DNA of 64,000 nt. It comes from Pseudomonas graminis. GTDB lineage: Bacteria; Pseudomonadota; Gammaproteobacteria; Pseudomonadales; Pseudomonadaceae. Shown piece by piece: positions 8,529 through 16,440 of the stretch. The translations under genes and the position numbers were made by a program. Numbering within the stretch: the first letter of the stretch is position 1; each line of letters begins with the position of its first letter. The stretch spans positions 62,001 through 126,000 of the forward strand of contig NZ_FOHW01000011.1 in assembly GCF_900111735.1 (NCBI RefSeq), in the 5' to 3' direction. Under the pieces are notes generated by a model. It worked only from the letters and a program-made list of their open reading frames with translations. It had not been told where the DNA came from and made no database searches.

Positions 8529-9812
8529 TTACAGCACCACGCTTGGCAGCCACAGCGAGATCGCAGGGATGTACGTCACCGCCATCAGTACCAGGAACAG
8601 CGCCACATAGAACGGCAGCAGCGCTTTCACCGTGGCCTCGATCGTCACCTTGCCGACTGCAGCGCCGACGAAGAGCACAGCCCCCACAGGCGGCGTTATC
8701 AGACCGATGCCGAGATTGACCAGCATGATCATCCCGAAGTGCACCGGATCGACGCCGATACCGACGATCACCGGCAAAAGTATCGGGGTGAGGATGAGGA
8801 TCAGCGGCGCCATGTCCATCACCGTGCCCAGCAGCAGCAACATGACGTTGATGCACATCAGGATCACGTAGCGGTTGTCCGACAGCGTCAGGAACGCTGT
8901 GGTGATCTTCATCGGGATTTCCATCAGCGTCAGGATGTAACCGAAGCTGGCGGCGAAACCGATCAGGATCATCACGATGGACACCGTGCGCACGGCCCGA
9001 TGCATCAGCTTGGGGAGGTCACGCCACTTGTAATCGCGGTAGATGAACATGGTCACGAAGAACGCCCACAGCACAGCGATCGCAGCGGACTCGGTGGCGG
9101 TAAACACGCCCGACAGGATACCGCCGAGGATGATCACCATCGCCATCATGCCCCACAGGGCTTCACCGGCAATTTTCAGCGCCTTGCGCAGCGGGATCAC
9201 TTCGCCCTTCGGGTAATTACGCTTACGGGCGAAGATCATGCACAGCACCATCAACACGGCGCTGAGCAGCAGACCCGGCATGATCCCGGCCATGAACAGC
9301 GAGGCGATCGACACCGTTCCGCCGGCGGCCAGCGAATACAGCACCGAGTTGTGGCTGGGGGGGGTGAGCAACGCTTGCACCGAGCCACTCACCGTCACCG
9401 CGGTGGAGAAGTCCCGGGGATAGCCGTTGCGCTCCATCTCCGGAATCAGCACCGAACCCACCGACGCCGTGTCGGCCACCGACGAGCCGGAGATGGCGCC
9501 GAAGAACGTCGAGGCGACGATGTTCACCAGCGACAGCCCGCCGCGCACGAAGCCGACCAGAACACCGGCGAACGCCACCAGACGCCGTGACATCCCGCCT
9601 TCGGCCATGATCGCGCCGGCCAGCACGAAGAACGGGATCGCCAGCAGCGAGAACTTGTTCACGCCGCCCGCGACCTGAATCATCAGTGCGTCGAAAGGGA
9701 TCTCGATCCACCACGCACCGATCAGCGCAGACAGGCCCAGGGCGAATGCCACCGGCATGCCGACCAGGATCAGTGCGATGAAGCTGCCCAACAGAATAAA
9801 TGCGTCCATCAT
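8529..9812 (-). CDS. dctM: TRAP transporter large permease subunit DctM
   Basis: The 427-aa integral membrane protein (about 12 hydrophobic segments) is the ion-coupled large subunit of a tripartite ATP-independent periplasmic transporter. Family features include the LGMPVAFALGLSAL-like first segment, AIPFFVLAGAIMAEGGMSRR near residue 60 and LLTPPSHNSVLYSLAAGG near residue 150. The frame is open upstream to 10031, but that part overlaps dctQ in another frame. The real start is ATG 9812 (or 9809), overlapping the ancestral dctQ stop as ATGA. Genomic context points to uronic or aldaric acid import. Function depends on DctQ, which is interrupted here. Confidence 0.92.
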   Translation of the reverse strand: MMDAFILLGSFIALILVGMPVAFALGLSALIGAWWIEIPFDALMIQVAGGVNKFSLLAIPFFVLAGAIMAEGGMSRRLVAFAGVLVGFVRGGLSLVNIVASTFFGAISGSSVADTASVGSVLIPEMERNGYPRDFSTAVTVSGSVQALLTPPSHNSVLYSLAAGGTVSIASLFMAGIMPGLLLSAVLMVLCMIFARKRNYPKGEVIPLRKALKIAGEALWGMMAMVIILGGILSGVFTATESAAIAVLWAFFVTMFIYRDYKWRDLPKLMHRAVRTVSIVMILIGFAASFGYILTLMEIPMKITTAFLTLSDNRYVILMCINVMLLLLGTVMDMAPLILILTPILLPVIVGIGVDPVHFGMIMLVNLGIGLITPPVGAVLFVGAAVGKVTIEATVKALLPFYVALFLVLMAVTYIPAISLWLPSVVL

Positions 9813-10336
9813 GCTGCCTCTTCGCTGGATTCGACCACGTCGTAACTCACCACCCGACGGTGACGCTGGTCCCCCAGGAACAGTTTCTCCAGGACGAAGA
9901 TCAACGTCAGTGCGCCACCGATGGGAATCGGCAGGTAGGAAATCCCAACCCGCAATGACGGCATCTCGCCCAGAAACTGGTTCTAGGTACTCAGGCACAG
10001 CTTCATGCCCTTGACCGCCATGAATACGCACACCACGGCCATGAGGATTTGCACCAGCACAGCGGCGGCATTACGCGCGGCTTCCGGCAGGCGGTCAGTG
10101 GCCATATTCACGGCCATGTGAGCGCCGGCCCGGTAACTGGCGGCGGCGCCAAAGAAGGTGAACACCACCATCAGCAGAATGGCGGTGGGTTCCGGCCAGC
10201 TAGAGCCGGTACCCAGGACGTAGCGGGTGAAGATGCCCCACGGGATGATCAGCGCCATGGTCAGCATCGACAGGCCCGCGATCCCGATGCAGAGGCGATA
10301 CAGTGCGTCATTGAAACGCAGAATCGTGTTTTTCAT
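9809..10336 (-). pseudogene. dctQ: TRAP transporter small permease subunit DctQ, interrupted by an amber codon
   Basis: DctQ is the four-helix membrane partner that joins the binding protein to DctM. From ATG 10336 the frame reads a normal DctQ (NDALYRLCIGIAGLSML, SSWPEPTAILLMVVFTFFG) up to KGMKLCLST. It then meets TAG at 9983-9985. Beyond the stop the same frame continues perfectly for another 58 codons: NQFLGEMPSLRVGISYLP and then a hydrophobic helix ending FVLEKLFLG. It ends in TGA at 9809-9811, overlapping the dctM start. So about one third of the protein, including the fourth membrane helix, is cut off by one base change. It could be a true inactivating mutation, a sequencing error, or a suppressed amber. 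Confidence 0.85.
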
Positions 10337-10399
10337 AGGCTCACCACAACAACGGTGAGCGGCGTTGGCCGCCACCGCAGTGCTATCGGGCTGAAGGGC

Positions 10400-11383
10400 T
10401 TATTGAACGGCTTCGATACGCTTGATCAAGTCGGCATAAGGCGCGCCGTACTGAGCGCGTACGCTCGCCGTCGCGTCGTAGAAGGCTTTCTTCTGGTCCG
10501 GCGTCAGCGTGATGAACTCGACGCCCGCCGCCTTCAGCTTGGTTTCGCTGTCGGCTGACTTTTTGTCCCACAAGACACGCTCTTCAGCCTGGGCTTCGAC
10601 CGCCAGTTTTTTCACCAGCGCCTGCTGTTCAGGGCTCAGTTTTCCCCAAGCGGCTTTGGACATCACCACCGGCTCCGGGAGAATCAAATGCTCGGTGAGG
10701 GTGTAGAACTTGGCGTTCTGATAGTGGTTGTGCTCGAGCAGGGTAGGCATGTTGTTTTCGGCGCCGTCGATGACGCCGGTCTGCAGGGCGCTGAAAATTT
10801 CACCGGTCGCCATAGCAATCCCGTTGCCGCCCATCGCGTTGATAGTGTCGATGAACACCGGATTGCCCTGCACGCGAATCTTCATGCCCTTTAGGTCCGC
10901 AATGTCGCGTACCGGCTTCTTGGTGTAGAGGTTGCGCGTGCCGCCGTCCATCCAGGCCAGCGCGACCAGCTTGGCTTCGGACTGGGTGATTTTGTCGAGG
11001 ATCTCCTGGCCGATCGGGCCATCGATCACGTGGCGCATGTGGGCGTGATCACGGAACACGAAGGGCAGGTTGAAGACGTTTACGTCCGGCACCACCGGTC
11101 CGACGATGCCGAGGCTGATGCGGGTCATCTGGATGGCGTTGAGCTGCACCTGCTCGACGACTTCCTTCTCGGAGCCGAGCACGCCGCCGGCGTGCATTTT
11201 GAAGCTGATCTCGCCTTTGCTTTGCTCCTCCAGTTTTTTGCCCATGTTCTGTTCAGCGACAACAGGTGGGTAACCTGCAGGGTGTACTTCAGCGAACTTG
11301 ATTTTGATTTCGGCCAGCGCTGTGTTTGAAAGGCACAGCGCCAAAGGGAGTGCGGCGAGGATCAACTTGCGTTTGAAGTCCAT
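10400..11383 (-). CDS. dctP: TRAP transporter periplasmic solute-binding protein DctP
   Basis: The 327-aa protein has a Sec signal peptide (MDFKRKLILAALPLALCLSNTALA, cut after about residue 24). The DctP fold follows, with the hallmark segment DLKGMKIRVQGNPVFIDT (about residues 168-185), whose arginine binds the substrate carboxylate, then ALQTGVIDGAENNMPT near residue 205. It captures an organic acid in the periplasm and hands it to DctQM. Because the operon also encodes uronate dehydrogenase and an SMP-30 lactonase, glucuronate or galacturonate is the likely ligand. It lies 63 bp upstream of dctQ. Confidence 0.93.
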   Translation of the reverse strand: MDFKRKLILAALPLALCLSNTALAEIKIKFAEVHPAGYPPVVAEQNMGKKLEEQSKGEISFKMHAGGVLGSEKEVVEQVQLNAIQMTRISLGIVGPVVPDVNVFNLPFVFRDHAHMRHVIDGPIGQEILDKITQSEAKLVALAWMDGGTRNLYTKKPVRDIADLKGMKIRVQGNPVFIDTINAMGGNGIAMATGEIFSALQTGVIDGAENNMPTLLEHNHYQNAKFYTLTEHLILPEPVVMSKAAWGKLSPEQQALVKKLAVEAQAEERVLWDKKSADSETKLKAAGVEFITLTPDQKKAFYDATASVRAQYGAPYADLIKRIEAVQ

Positions 11384-11465
11384 GGATGTTCTCCGGTGTT
11401 GTTATTGTTTTTTCAGATCGAACGGGAAAGCGGTAAGGCGGCGCAGCGTTGGCCGAGTCTCTGGC

Positions 11466-12353
11466 TCAGCCTTTAAACAGGGGTTCTTCGAGGCCCTTCA
11501 CTCCGGGGTTTAACGCAAACACGCCGCCAGCCAGCGGCTGGTCGCTGATGTCGCCGCCGGGGCGTATCGAGGTGACGTAAAGCGTGTCCAGATTCGAGCC
11601 GCCGAAGGCGCACATCGCGGGCTTTTTGACTGGCACGGTGAGCGAGCGATCCAGCTTGCCCTCGGGAGTGAAACGATGGATCACGCCTTCATCGTTGCCA
11701 CAGATCCAGTAGCAGCCATCGGCGTCGACCGCTGCGCCATCAGGGCGGCCGGCGTGGTGATTCATGTCCACGAACAGTCGGCGGTTGTGCGGCGTGCCGG
11801 TGTCGATGTCGTAATCGAACGCCCAGATCTTCTGCACGGAGGGGTGGGAGTCGGAAAGGTACATGACACGGCCGTCCGGGCTGAAGCCCAGTCCATTAGG
11901 CACGATCATGTCGGTAATCTGCGCGGTCAGCGGTTCGGTCTGGTCGGCGCTGTAGCGATACACCGAACCTACGGCCGACGCCTTCGCCATGTCCATGAAC
12001 ATGGTGCCGGCCCAGAAACGGCCCTGGCGATCGCAGCGACCGTCGTTGAAACGCATATTGTCGCTGGCGTGTTTGACGCTGCTCAGCAGTTGCGTAGTGA
12101 CAGTGCCATCGTTCTGGGGATGAAGGTGGAACAGGCCGCTTTCCATGCCGGCCAGCCAGCTGCCGTCGCTGTAGCGTGCGATGCAAGCGAGCATTTCCGG
12201 TGCTTCCCAGCGTGTGGTGAGACCGTCTTGGGAGCTCCAGCGATGGAGGTGACGGGCCGGAATGTCGACCCAGTAAAGCGCCTGTTCCTGGGCGTTCCAT
12301 ACCGGCGACTCACCGGTGGCGTTGCGTGCATCGAGAATCAGCTCTGCGTCCAT
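11466..12353 (-). CDS. SMP-30/gluconolactonase-family lactonase, probably aldarolactonase
   Basis: The 295-aa beta-propeller protein shows the metal-binding and catalytic residues of the SMP-30/gluconolactonase family: E15 in NATGESPVW, an asparagine in MRFNDGRCDRQGRFWAG, VPNGLGFSPDG, and an aspartate in RPDGAAVDADG. Placed between udh and the TRAP genes, it most likely hydrolyses the galactaro- or glucaro-lactone made by Udh to the open aldarate, as UxuL-type enzymes do. I chose ATG 12353 because AGGGA lies 9 bp upstream; the frame is open to 12392. Confidence 0.85.
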   Translation of the reverse strand: MDAELILDARNATGESPVWNAQEQALYWVDIPARHLHRWSSQDGLTTRWEAPEMLACIARYSDGSWLAGMESGLFHLHPQNDGTVTTQLLSSVKHASDNMRFNDGRCDRQGRFWAGTMFMDMAKASAVGSVYRYSADQTEPLTAQITDMIVPNGLGFSPDGRVMYLSDSHPSVQKIWAFDYDIDTGTPHNRRLFVDMNHHAGRPDGAAVDADGCYWICGNDEGVIHRFTPEGKLDRSLTVPVKKPAMCAFGGSNLDTLYVTSIRPGGDISDQPLAGGVFALNPGVKGLEEPLFKG

Positions 12354-12416
12354 GACGATCATTCCCTGATTTTGATGGTGAGAGGCCGACATCGCAGTCG
12401 GCTTCGTCGTTGAGTC

Positions 12417-13241
12417 TTACTCGTCGCCGAACGGCCCGTTCGCTACGAACGCCCCGCCCTGATAAACCATGGCGGGGTCATCGGACGCCGGCATCGGCTG
12501 CGCTTCCACCTTGGCGCGGAACTGCTCGGAGCTGTCTTTCGGCTGATAGCCCAGATGATTGGCCAGGCGGTTATCCCACCAGACCTTGCTGTTGTCCGAT
12601 GCGCCGTAAACGATGGTGTGGCCGACGTTCGGAGAGAACAGGCCGCGCTCGATCAGTTGGGTCAGGTCGTCGTAGCTCAGCCAGCTGGCGAGCATGCGGC
12701 GGTTCTGGGCTTCAGGGAATGAGGAGCCGATGCGGATGCTGACGGTCTCGATGCCGTAGCGATCGAAATAGAAACTGGCCATGTCTTCGCCGTAGGATTT
12801 CGACAAGCCGTAATAGCTGTCCGGGCGACGCATGGCGCTGGCGTCGATGACTTCATCCTGGCGGTAGAAGCCGATGACGTGGTTGGAACTGGCGAAGATC
12901 ACCCGCTTCACACCATGCCGGCGCGCTGCTTCGTAGATGTGGAAGATGCCGCAAATGTTCGGGCCGAGGATTTCCTCAAAGGATCGCTCCACCGAGACGC
13001 CGCCGAAGTGGACGATGGCATCGACGCCGTCGACCAACTGATGAACCGCGTTTTTGTCGGCCAGGTCGCAGATCTGGATTTCTTCGTGGGGGCCGGCTGC
13101 CGGTGCCATGTCGGCGATATCGGAAAGGCGCAGGATCCTGGCAAACGGACGCAGGCTTTCGCGCAGGACTTTACCGAGGCCGCCAGCGGCGCCCGTCAGC
13201 AAAATACGGTTGAGCGGGGCCTGGGCGTTGAATTCAGTCAT
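12417..13241 (-). CDS. udh: Uronate dehydrogenase
   Basis: Udh is an NAD-dependent enzyme of the extended SDR/epimerase class. It oxidises galacturonate or glucuronate at C1 to the aldarolactone, the first step of the oxidative uronate pathway. The 274-aa protein has the nucleotide-binding motif LLTGAAGGLGK (14-24) and the catalytic Y144-x3-K148 (YYGLSK). Several segments match my memory of the characterised P. syringae enzyme, for example SFEEILGPNICG and GHTIVYGASDN. It is the first gene of the leftward operon. An operator-like palindrome lies about 45 bp upstream at 13285. Confidence 0.95.
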   Translation of the reverse strand: MTEFNAQAPLNRILLTGAAGGLGKVLRESLRPFARILRLSDIADMAPAAGPHEEIQICDLADKNAVHQLVDGVDAIVHFGGVSVERSFEEILGPNICGIFHIYEAARRHGVKRVIFASSNHVIGFYRQDEVIDASAMRRPDSYYGLSKSYGEDMASFYFDRYGIETVSIRIGSSFPEAQNRRMLASWLSYDDLTQLIERGLFSPNVGHTIVYGASDNSKVWWDNRLANHLGYQPKDSSEQFRAKVEAQPMPASDDPAMVYQGGAFVANGPFGDE

Positions 13242-13284
13242 CGTGGGAAGCCCTGATTCTGATGTTGTTTTTATGGTGTCATCG

Positions 13285-13297
13285 GTTGTCGTATGAC
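13285..13297. promoter_or_regulatory. Candidate GntR/FadR-type operator upstream of udh
   Basis: GTTGTCGTATGAC is an imperfect palindrome about 45 bp upstream of the udh start. An almost identical site, GTTGTCGTACAAC, occurs at 15170-15182 upstream of the porin region. Such GTTGT-N3-ACAAC sites are typical for FadR-subfamily GntR repressors, which often control uronate genes. No such regulator is encoded in this window. Confidence 0.5.
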
Positions 13298-13444
13298 GTT
13301 TGCGGGATTATCAACAGTGCTCACAAATTTTGTCAACGCGACGAAGGTGTAAGCCCCTTTGACGCCGGTCTGAAAATGTCGTCCGCACAGTGCAGATGCC
13401 GGGAGAATGCCGCGCCTTCACTTCGCTGTGTCAGGCCCGACGCT

Positions 13445-13580
13445 TTCCCGGCTAAAGCCGGTCCCACCAGGGGTATGCATTCCTATAGTGGGACCGGCTT
13501 CAGCCGGGAAGAGGCCAGTTTGAGCAGCATCACTTTTGCAGTGTGACACCCGACGCCTTCCCGGCTAAAGCCGGTCCCAC
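13445..13580. repeat. Cluster of three REP palindromes
   Basis: The unit CCCGGCTAAAGCCGGTCCCA appears at 13447-13466. It appears inverted at 13488-13510 (GTGGGACCGGCTTCAGCCGG) and direct again at about 13559-13580. The first two form an inverted pair able to fold into one hairpin. Such elements occur between operons throughout Pseudomonas genomes. A further copy of this family lies at about 43020. Confidence 0.88.
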
Positions 13581-13606
13581 TCACTGCATGCGACGGCGTT
13601 TGCCCC

Positions 13607-14863
13607 TTACATCAGCGAGATCGGGTAGCTGACGAACACTCGGTTTTCATCGAACTCGTTAGTGCTGTAATCACGGCGCATCGAGGAGTTGCGCCACCGG
13701 ACGTTGAGGCTCTTGAACGTGCCGCTCTGCACCGTATACGCCAGCTCGGATTCACGTCCCCACTCCTTGCCGTCGGTCACGGTGCCGGTGTGCACGTTAC
13801 CGCCGCTGATGTAGCGGTTCATCATCGTCAGGCCGGGGACGCCGAATATCGCGAAGTCAAGGTCGTGACGCAGTTGCCAGGAGCGCTCTTTGGCGTTGTC
13901 GTAGCTGGAGTTGTAACTGTCGTTGGCCAGCGTGCCGCCGCTGGTGCCGTTGACGCGCATCCACTGGTCGTCGCCATAGACCTTTTGCAGGCCCAGGTAG
14001 ACGGTGTTGCCTTTGTAGTTGGCGGACAGCATGGCGTAGGCAGTCTTGTTATCCAGCTCGCCGGCCAGCTTGTTGCCGTCCTCTTTGCCGAGGAAGTAGC
14101 CCAGGTTGGCACCCAGGGTCCAGTCGCCGATCGGCTGCTTGTGGATGAGATTCAAGAACTCCTGCTGGTAGACGTCTTCCAGCTGCGCGTACCAGAGCCC
14201 GACCTGGGTGCGCTTCTCGTTGAAGGTGTATTCGCCGCCGCCAAAGTTGAAGCGGTCCGACTTGAACGCAGCGGATTTGCCGTTCATGAACATGTCTTCC
14301 ATGCTCGCGTCATTGCGTGGGCTGTTGCCGCGGAACTGGCCGCCGTACAGCGTCAGGCCGGCGATTTCCTTGGAGGTGATCTGCCCGCCGCGGAAGGTTT
14401 GCGGCAGAGAGCGGCCGTCATCGGAGCGCAGGATCGGCAGCACCGGCATCCATTCGCCGACCTTCAATTCCGTATTGGAAACTCGCGCCTTCGCCGCCAC
14501 ACCCAGCCGGCCGAAGTTGTCGGCGGGGCGTCCGTCATCATGGATCGGCAACAGCTGAGTGCCGCCCGTGCCCTTGCCGCCATCGAGCTTTTGTGAGTAC
14601 AGACCCAGCACATCAAGGCCGAAGCCGACCGTGCCCGGTGTGAACCCCGATTTCACATCGAGGATGAAGTTTTGCGTCCACTCTTCCGCGTAGTTCTGAG
14701 GGTTCGCCGCATTGGTGAAGTTGCGGTTGAAATAGGCATTGCGCAGGTTGAGCGTGGCCTTGGTGTCATCGATAAAACCTTCAGCGAGGCTCATCAACGG
14801 CAGGCTGAATGCGACGCTGCCAGCGCCAATCAACAGCCACGAACGGTTGGTCTGGATCTTCAT
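13607..14863 (-). CDS. OprD-family outer membrane porin
   Basis: The 418-aa protein has a signal peptide (cut near SLA-EGF, about residue 27) and the OprD/Occ pattern. After GFIDDTKATLNLRNAYFNR comes a repeating aromatic beta-strand sequence, with LKVGEWMPVLPILRSDDGR and LPQTFRGGQITSKEIAGLTLYGGQ, to a C-terminal strand (RVFVSYPISLM). OprD-family porins take up small carboxylates, so next to udh and a TRAP system it probably admits uronates or aldarates. It is transcribed leftwards towards udh, but REP elements separate them. The ATG at 14863 has GGGAGAA upstream. Confidence 0.9.
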   Translation of the reverse strand: MKIQTNRSWLLIGAGSVAFSLPLMSLAEGFIDDTKATLNLRNAYFNRNFTNAANPQNYAEEWTQNFILDVKSGFTPGTVGFGLDVLGLYSQKLDGGKGTGGTQLLPIHDDGRPADNFGRLGVAAKARVSNTELKVGEWMPVLPILRSDDGRSLPQTFRGGQITSKEIAGLTLYGGQFRGNSPRNDASMEDMFMNGKSAAFKSDRFNFGGGEYTFNEKRTQVGLWYAQLEDVYQQEFLNLIHKQPIGDWTLGANLGYFLGKEDGNKLAGELDNKTAYAMLSANYKGNTVYLGLQKVYGDDQWMRVNGTSGGTLANDSYNSSYDNAKERSWQLRHDLDFAIFGVPGLTMMNRYISGGNVHTGTVTDGKEWGRESELAYTVQSGTFKSLNVRWRNSSMRRDYSTNEFDENRVFVSYPISLM

Positions 14864-15001
14864 TTCTTATTGTTCTCCCTTTCTGCTGACAAAACGGTCC
14901 CGCACCGAAGGTAGCCACCAGGGCGTCCAAGGCGTTGACAGGGGTGCTCAAGTCACCGGTTTTGAATGAGGCTTACTGCCTGATCGAAACGGTCGTGTCG
15001 A

Positions 15002-15133
15002 TCAATCGCTGACGGCTGCCTGGGCAAACACAGGCGCACACGCGGGCACAGCCAGAGCGGAAAAAGCAGAATGAAAAAGGGAGGGGTAGCGGATTTGCTG
15101 AGGCGACAGGCGCCGATCGACAGTCATCGTCAT
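15002..15133 (-). CDS. Possible 43-aa remnant ORF under an operator-like site
   Basis: An ATG at 15133 with an AAGGA ribosome site 8 bp upstream opens a 43-codon frame. The product starts MTMTVDRRLSPQQIRYPSLF and continues with a hydrophobic stretch (SAFSALAVPACAPVFAQA). It lies just inside the operator at 15170-15182 and is transcribed towards the porin. It resembles no family I know. It could be the truncated head of a gene once placed before the porin, a leader peptide, or chance. The frame ends at the hairpin 14981-15004. Confidence 0.3.
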   Translation of the reverse strand: MTMTVDRRLSPQQIRYPSLFHSAFSALAVPACAPVFAQAAVSD

Positions 15134-15169
15134 GGAAGCATTCCTTTTTATTTTTGTTATCGGTTATGC

Positions 15170-15182
15170 GTTGTCGTACAAC
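15170..15182. promoter_or_regulatory. Second copy of the FadR-type operator
   Basis: GTTGTCGTACAAC is a perfect GTTGT-N3-ACAAC palindrome. It is the better copy of the site at 13285-13297, and both are preceded by ATCGGTT. It is oriented like a control site for leftward transcription through the 43-aa ORF to the porin. Confidence 0.5.
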
Positions 15183-15317
15183 GCGAACTGGAGTATCGGC
15201 AGAGATCCCTAGGCTGTCAACGCGCCCGGCCAGGAAACTCGCCAACGGTCGTGATGCCGGGCTTACCAACGGTCGCCAGCGGATATTGCGGCCCCCTTGT
15301 TTCTCTGCTAATTTCGA

Positions 15318-15337
15318 AAATGTTAACGATGACATTT
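15318..15337. promoter_or_regulatory. Candidate LacI-family operator before the sugar ABC operon
   Basis: AAATGTTAACGATGACATTT is a 20-bp palindrome with 6-bp arms, about 35 bp upstream of the first gene of the transporter operon. LacI-family repressors bind such sites, and a LacI regulator is encoded at the far end of the same cluster (22822-23838). Confidence 0.5.
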
Positions 15338-15372
15338 CCGCTTTAACAATAAAAACAACGGGATTTTTCGCT

Positions 15373-16320
15373 ATGACAACTCGCCTCAAGAAAGGCTTTT
15401 CCGCCGTTCTCTGTTCCCTCGCCGTGGCTATCGCCTGCGGCAGCGCCCTCAACGTTCAAGCCGCCGACGCCGCAAAGACCGGTCCGCTGAAAATCGGTGC
15501 TTCGTTTCAAGAGATCAATAACCCCTATTTCGTGACCATGAAGGACGCCCTTCAGGATGCCACTGCCAGCATCGGCGCAACGCTGCTGGTCACTGACGCG
15601 CGCCATGACGTGTCCAAGCAGATCAGCGACATCGAAGACATGCTGCAGAAAGGCATCGATATCCTGATCATCAACCCCACCGATTCGGTCGGCGTTCAGT
15701 CCGCCGTCAAGCAGGCCCACGACAAAGGCGTTGTAGTGGTTGCCGTTGACGCTCAGGCCAATGGCCCACTGGACTCGTTCGTTGGCTCGAAGAACTTCGA
15801 CGCGGGTGTTCAGGCCTGCGATTACCTGGCCAAGAACATCGGCGAGAAGGGTGACGTCGGGATTCTCGACGGCATCGCGGTGGTGCCGATTCTTGAGCGC
15901 GTGCGCGGCTGCAAAGAGGCGCTGGGCAAGTACAAAGACATCAAGATCGTCAGCATTCAGAACGGCAAGCAGGAGCGTGATCAAGCGCTGACCGTGACTG
16001 AAAACATGCTGCAGGCGCAGCCCAATCTCAAAGGCCTGTTCAGCGTCAACGACAACGGTTCCCTCGGTGCCCTGGCCGCTATTCAATCCAGCGGCATGGA
16101 CGTCAAGCTGACCAGCGTCGACGGCGCGCCCGAAGCCATCAAGGAAATCCAGAAGCCCAACAGCAAGTTCATCGCCACTTCCGCCCAATACCCTCGCGAT
16201 CAGGTACGTCTCGCCCTCGGGCTGGCGCTCGCCAAGAAGTGGGGCTCACAAGTCCCGGCGACCATTCCGGTCGACATCCTGCTGGTGGATCAGGCGAAGG
16301 CGAAAACCTTCACCTGGTAA
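15373..16320 (+). CDS. Sugar/polyol ABC transporter periplasmic binding protein
   Basis: The 315-aa protein carries a signal peptide (about residues 1-30, ending NVQAADA) and the RbsB-like type I periplasmic binding fold. Typical segments are IGASFQEINNPYFVTMKDAL, DARHDVSKQISDIEDML, KGIDILIINPTDS, and VDGAPEAIKEIQ near the C-terminus. It captures a carbohydrate for the ATPase and permease encoded next. The downstream genes suggest a polyol or pentose. The frame is open upstream to 15154, but ATG 15373 gives the signal peptide. Confidence 0.92.
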   Translation: MTTRLKKGFSAVLCSLAVAIACGSALNVQAADAAKTGPLKIGASFQEINNPYFVTMKDALQDATASIGATLLVTDARHDVSKQISDIEDMLQKGIDILIINPTDSVGVQSAVKQAHDKGVVVVAVDAQANGPLDSFVGSKNFDAGVQACDYLAKNIGEKGDVGILDGIAVVPILERVRGCKEALGKYKDIKIVSIQNGKQERDQALTVTENMLQAQPNLKGLFSVNDNGSLGALAAIQSSGMDVKLTSVDGAPEAIKEIQKPNSKFIATSAQYPRDQVRLALGLALAKKWGSQVPATIPVDILLVDQAKAKTFTW

Positions 16321-16440
16321 CGGCCGTGGCGCTGCTCGCCTGAGGTTTTCGGTCAGGCGGGCGCCACGGGTTCTGGCCAGGGAGTTTGGCCCCGGATTCT
16401 TGTGAGTTGCGCAGCGATGTTCTGCTGCGACGAGGTGCCC

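Larger units (their letters stand above)
13242..13606. other. Intergenic region between porin and udh
   Basis: These 365 bp hold the udh promoter region, with the palindrome at 13285-13297, and three copies of a REP-type palindrome at 13445-13580. No coding sequence is supported. Confidence 0.6.
14864..15372. other. Divergent regulatory region between porin and sugar ABC operon
   Basis: This 509-bp region separates two divergent catabolic units. It contains a short leftward ORF (15002-15133), an operator-like palindrome at 15170-15182, a candidate LacI operator at 15318-15337, and a hairpin TGATCGA-N10-TCGATCA at 14981-15004. Confidence 0.5.

Noticed and set aside
8739-9590. 283-codon open frame antisense to dctM
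   Set aside because: Histidine- and arginine-rich translation opposite a membrane protein gene; no family resemblance.
9813-10031. N-terminal extension of DctM
   Set aside because: The extension is a different frame of the DctQ coding region. The dctQ frame itself encodes proper membrane helices through this stretch, so dctM starts at 9812 or 9809.
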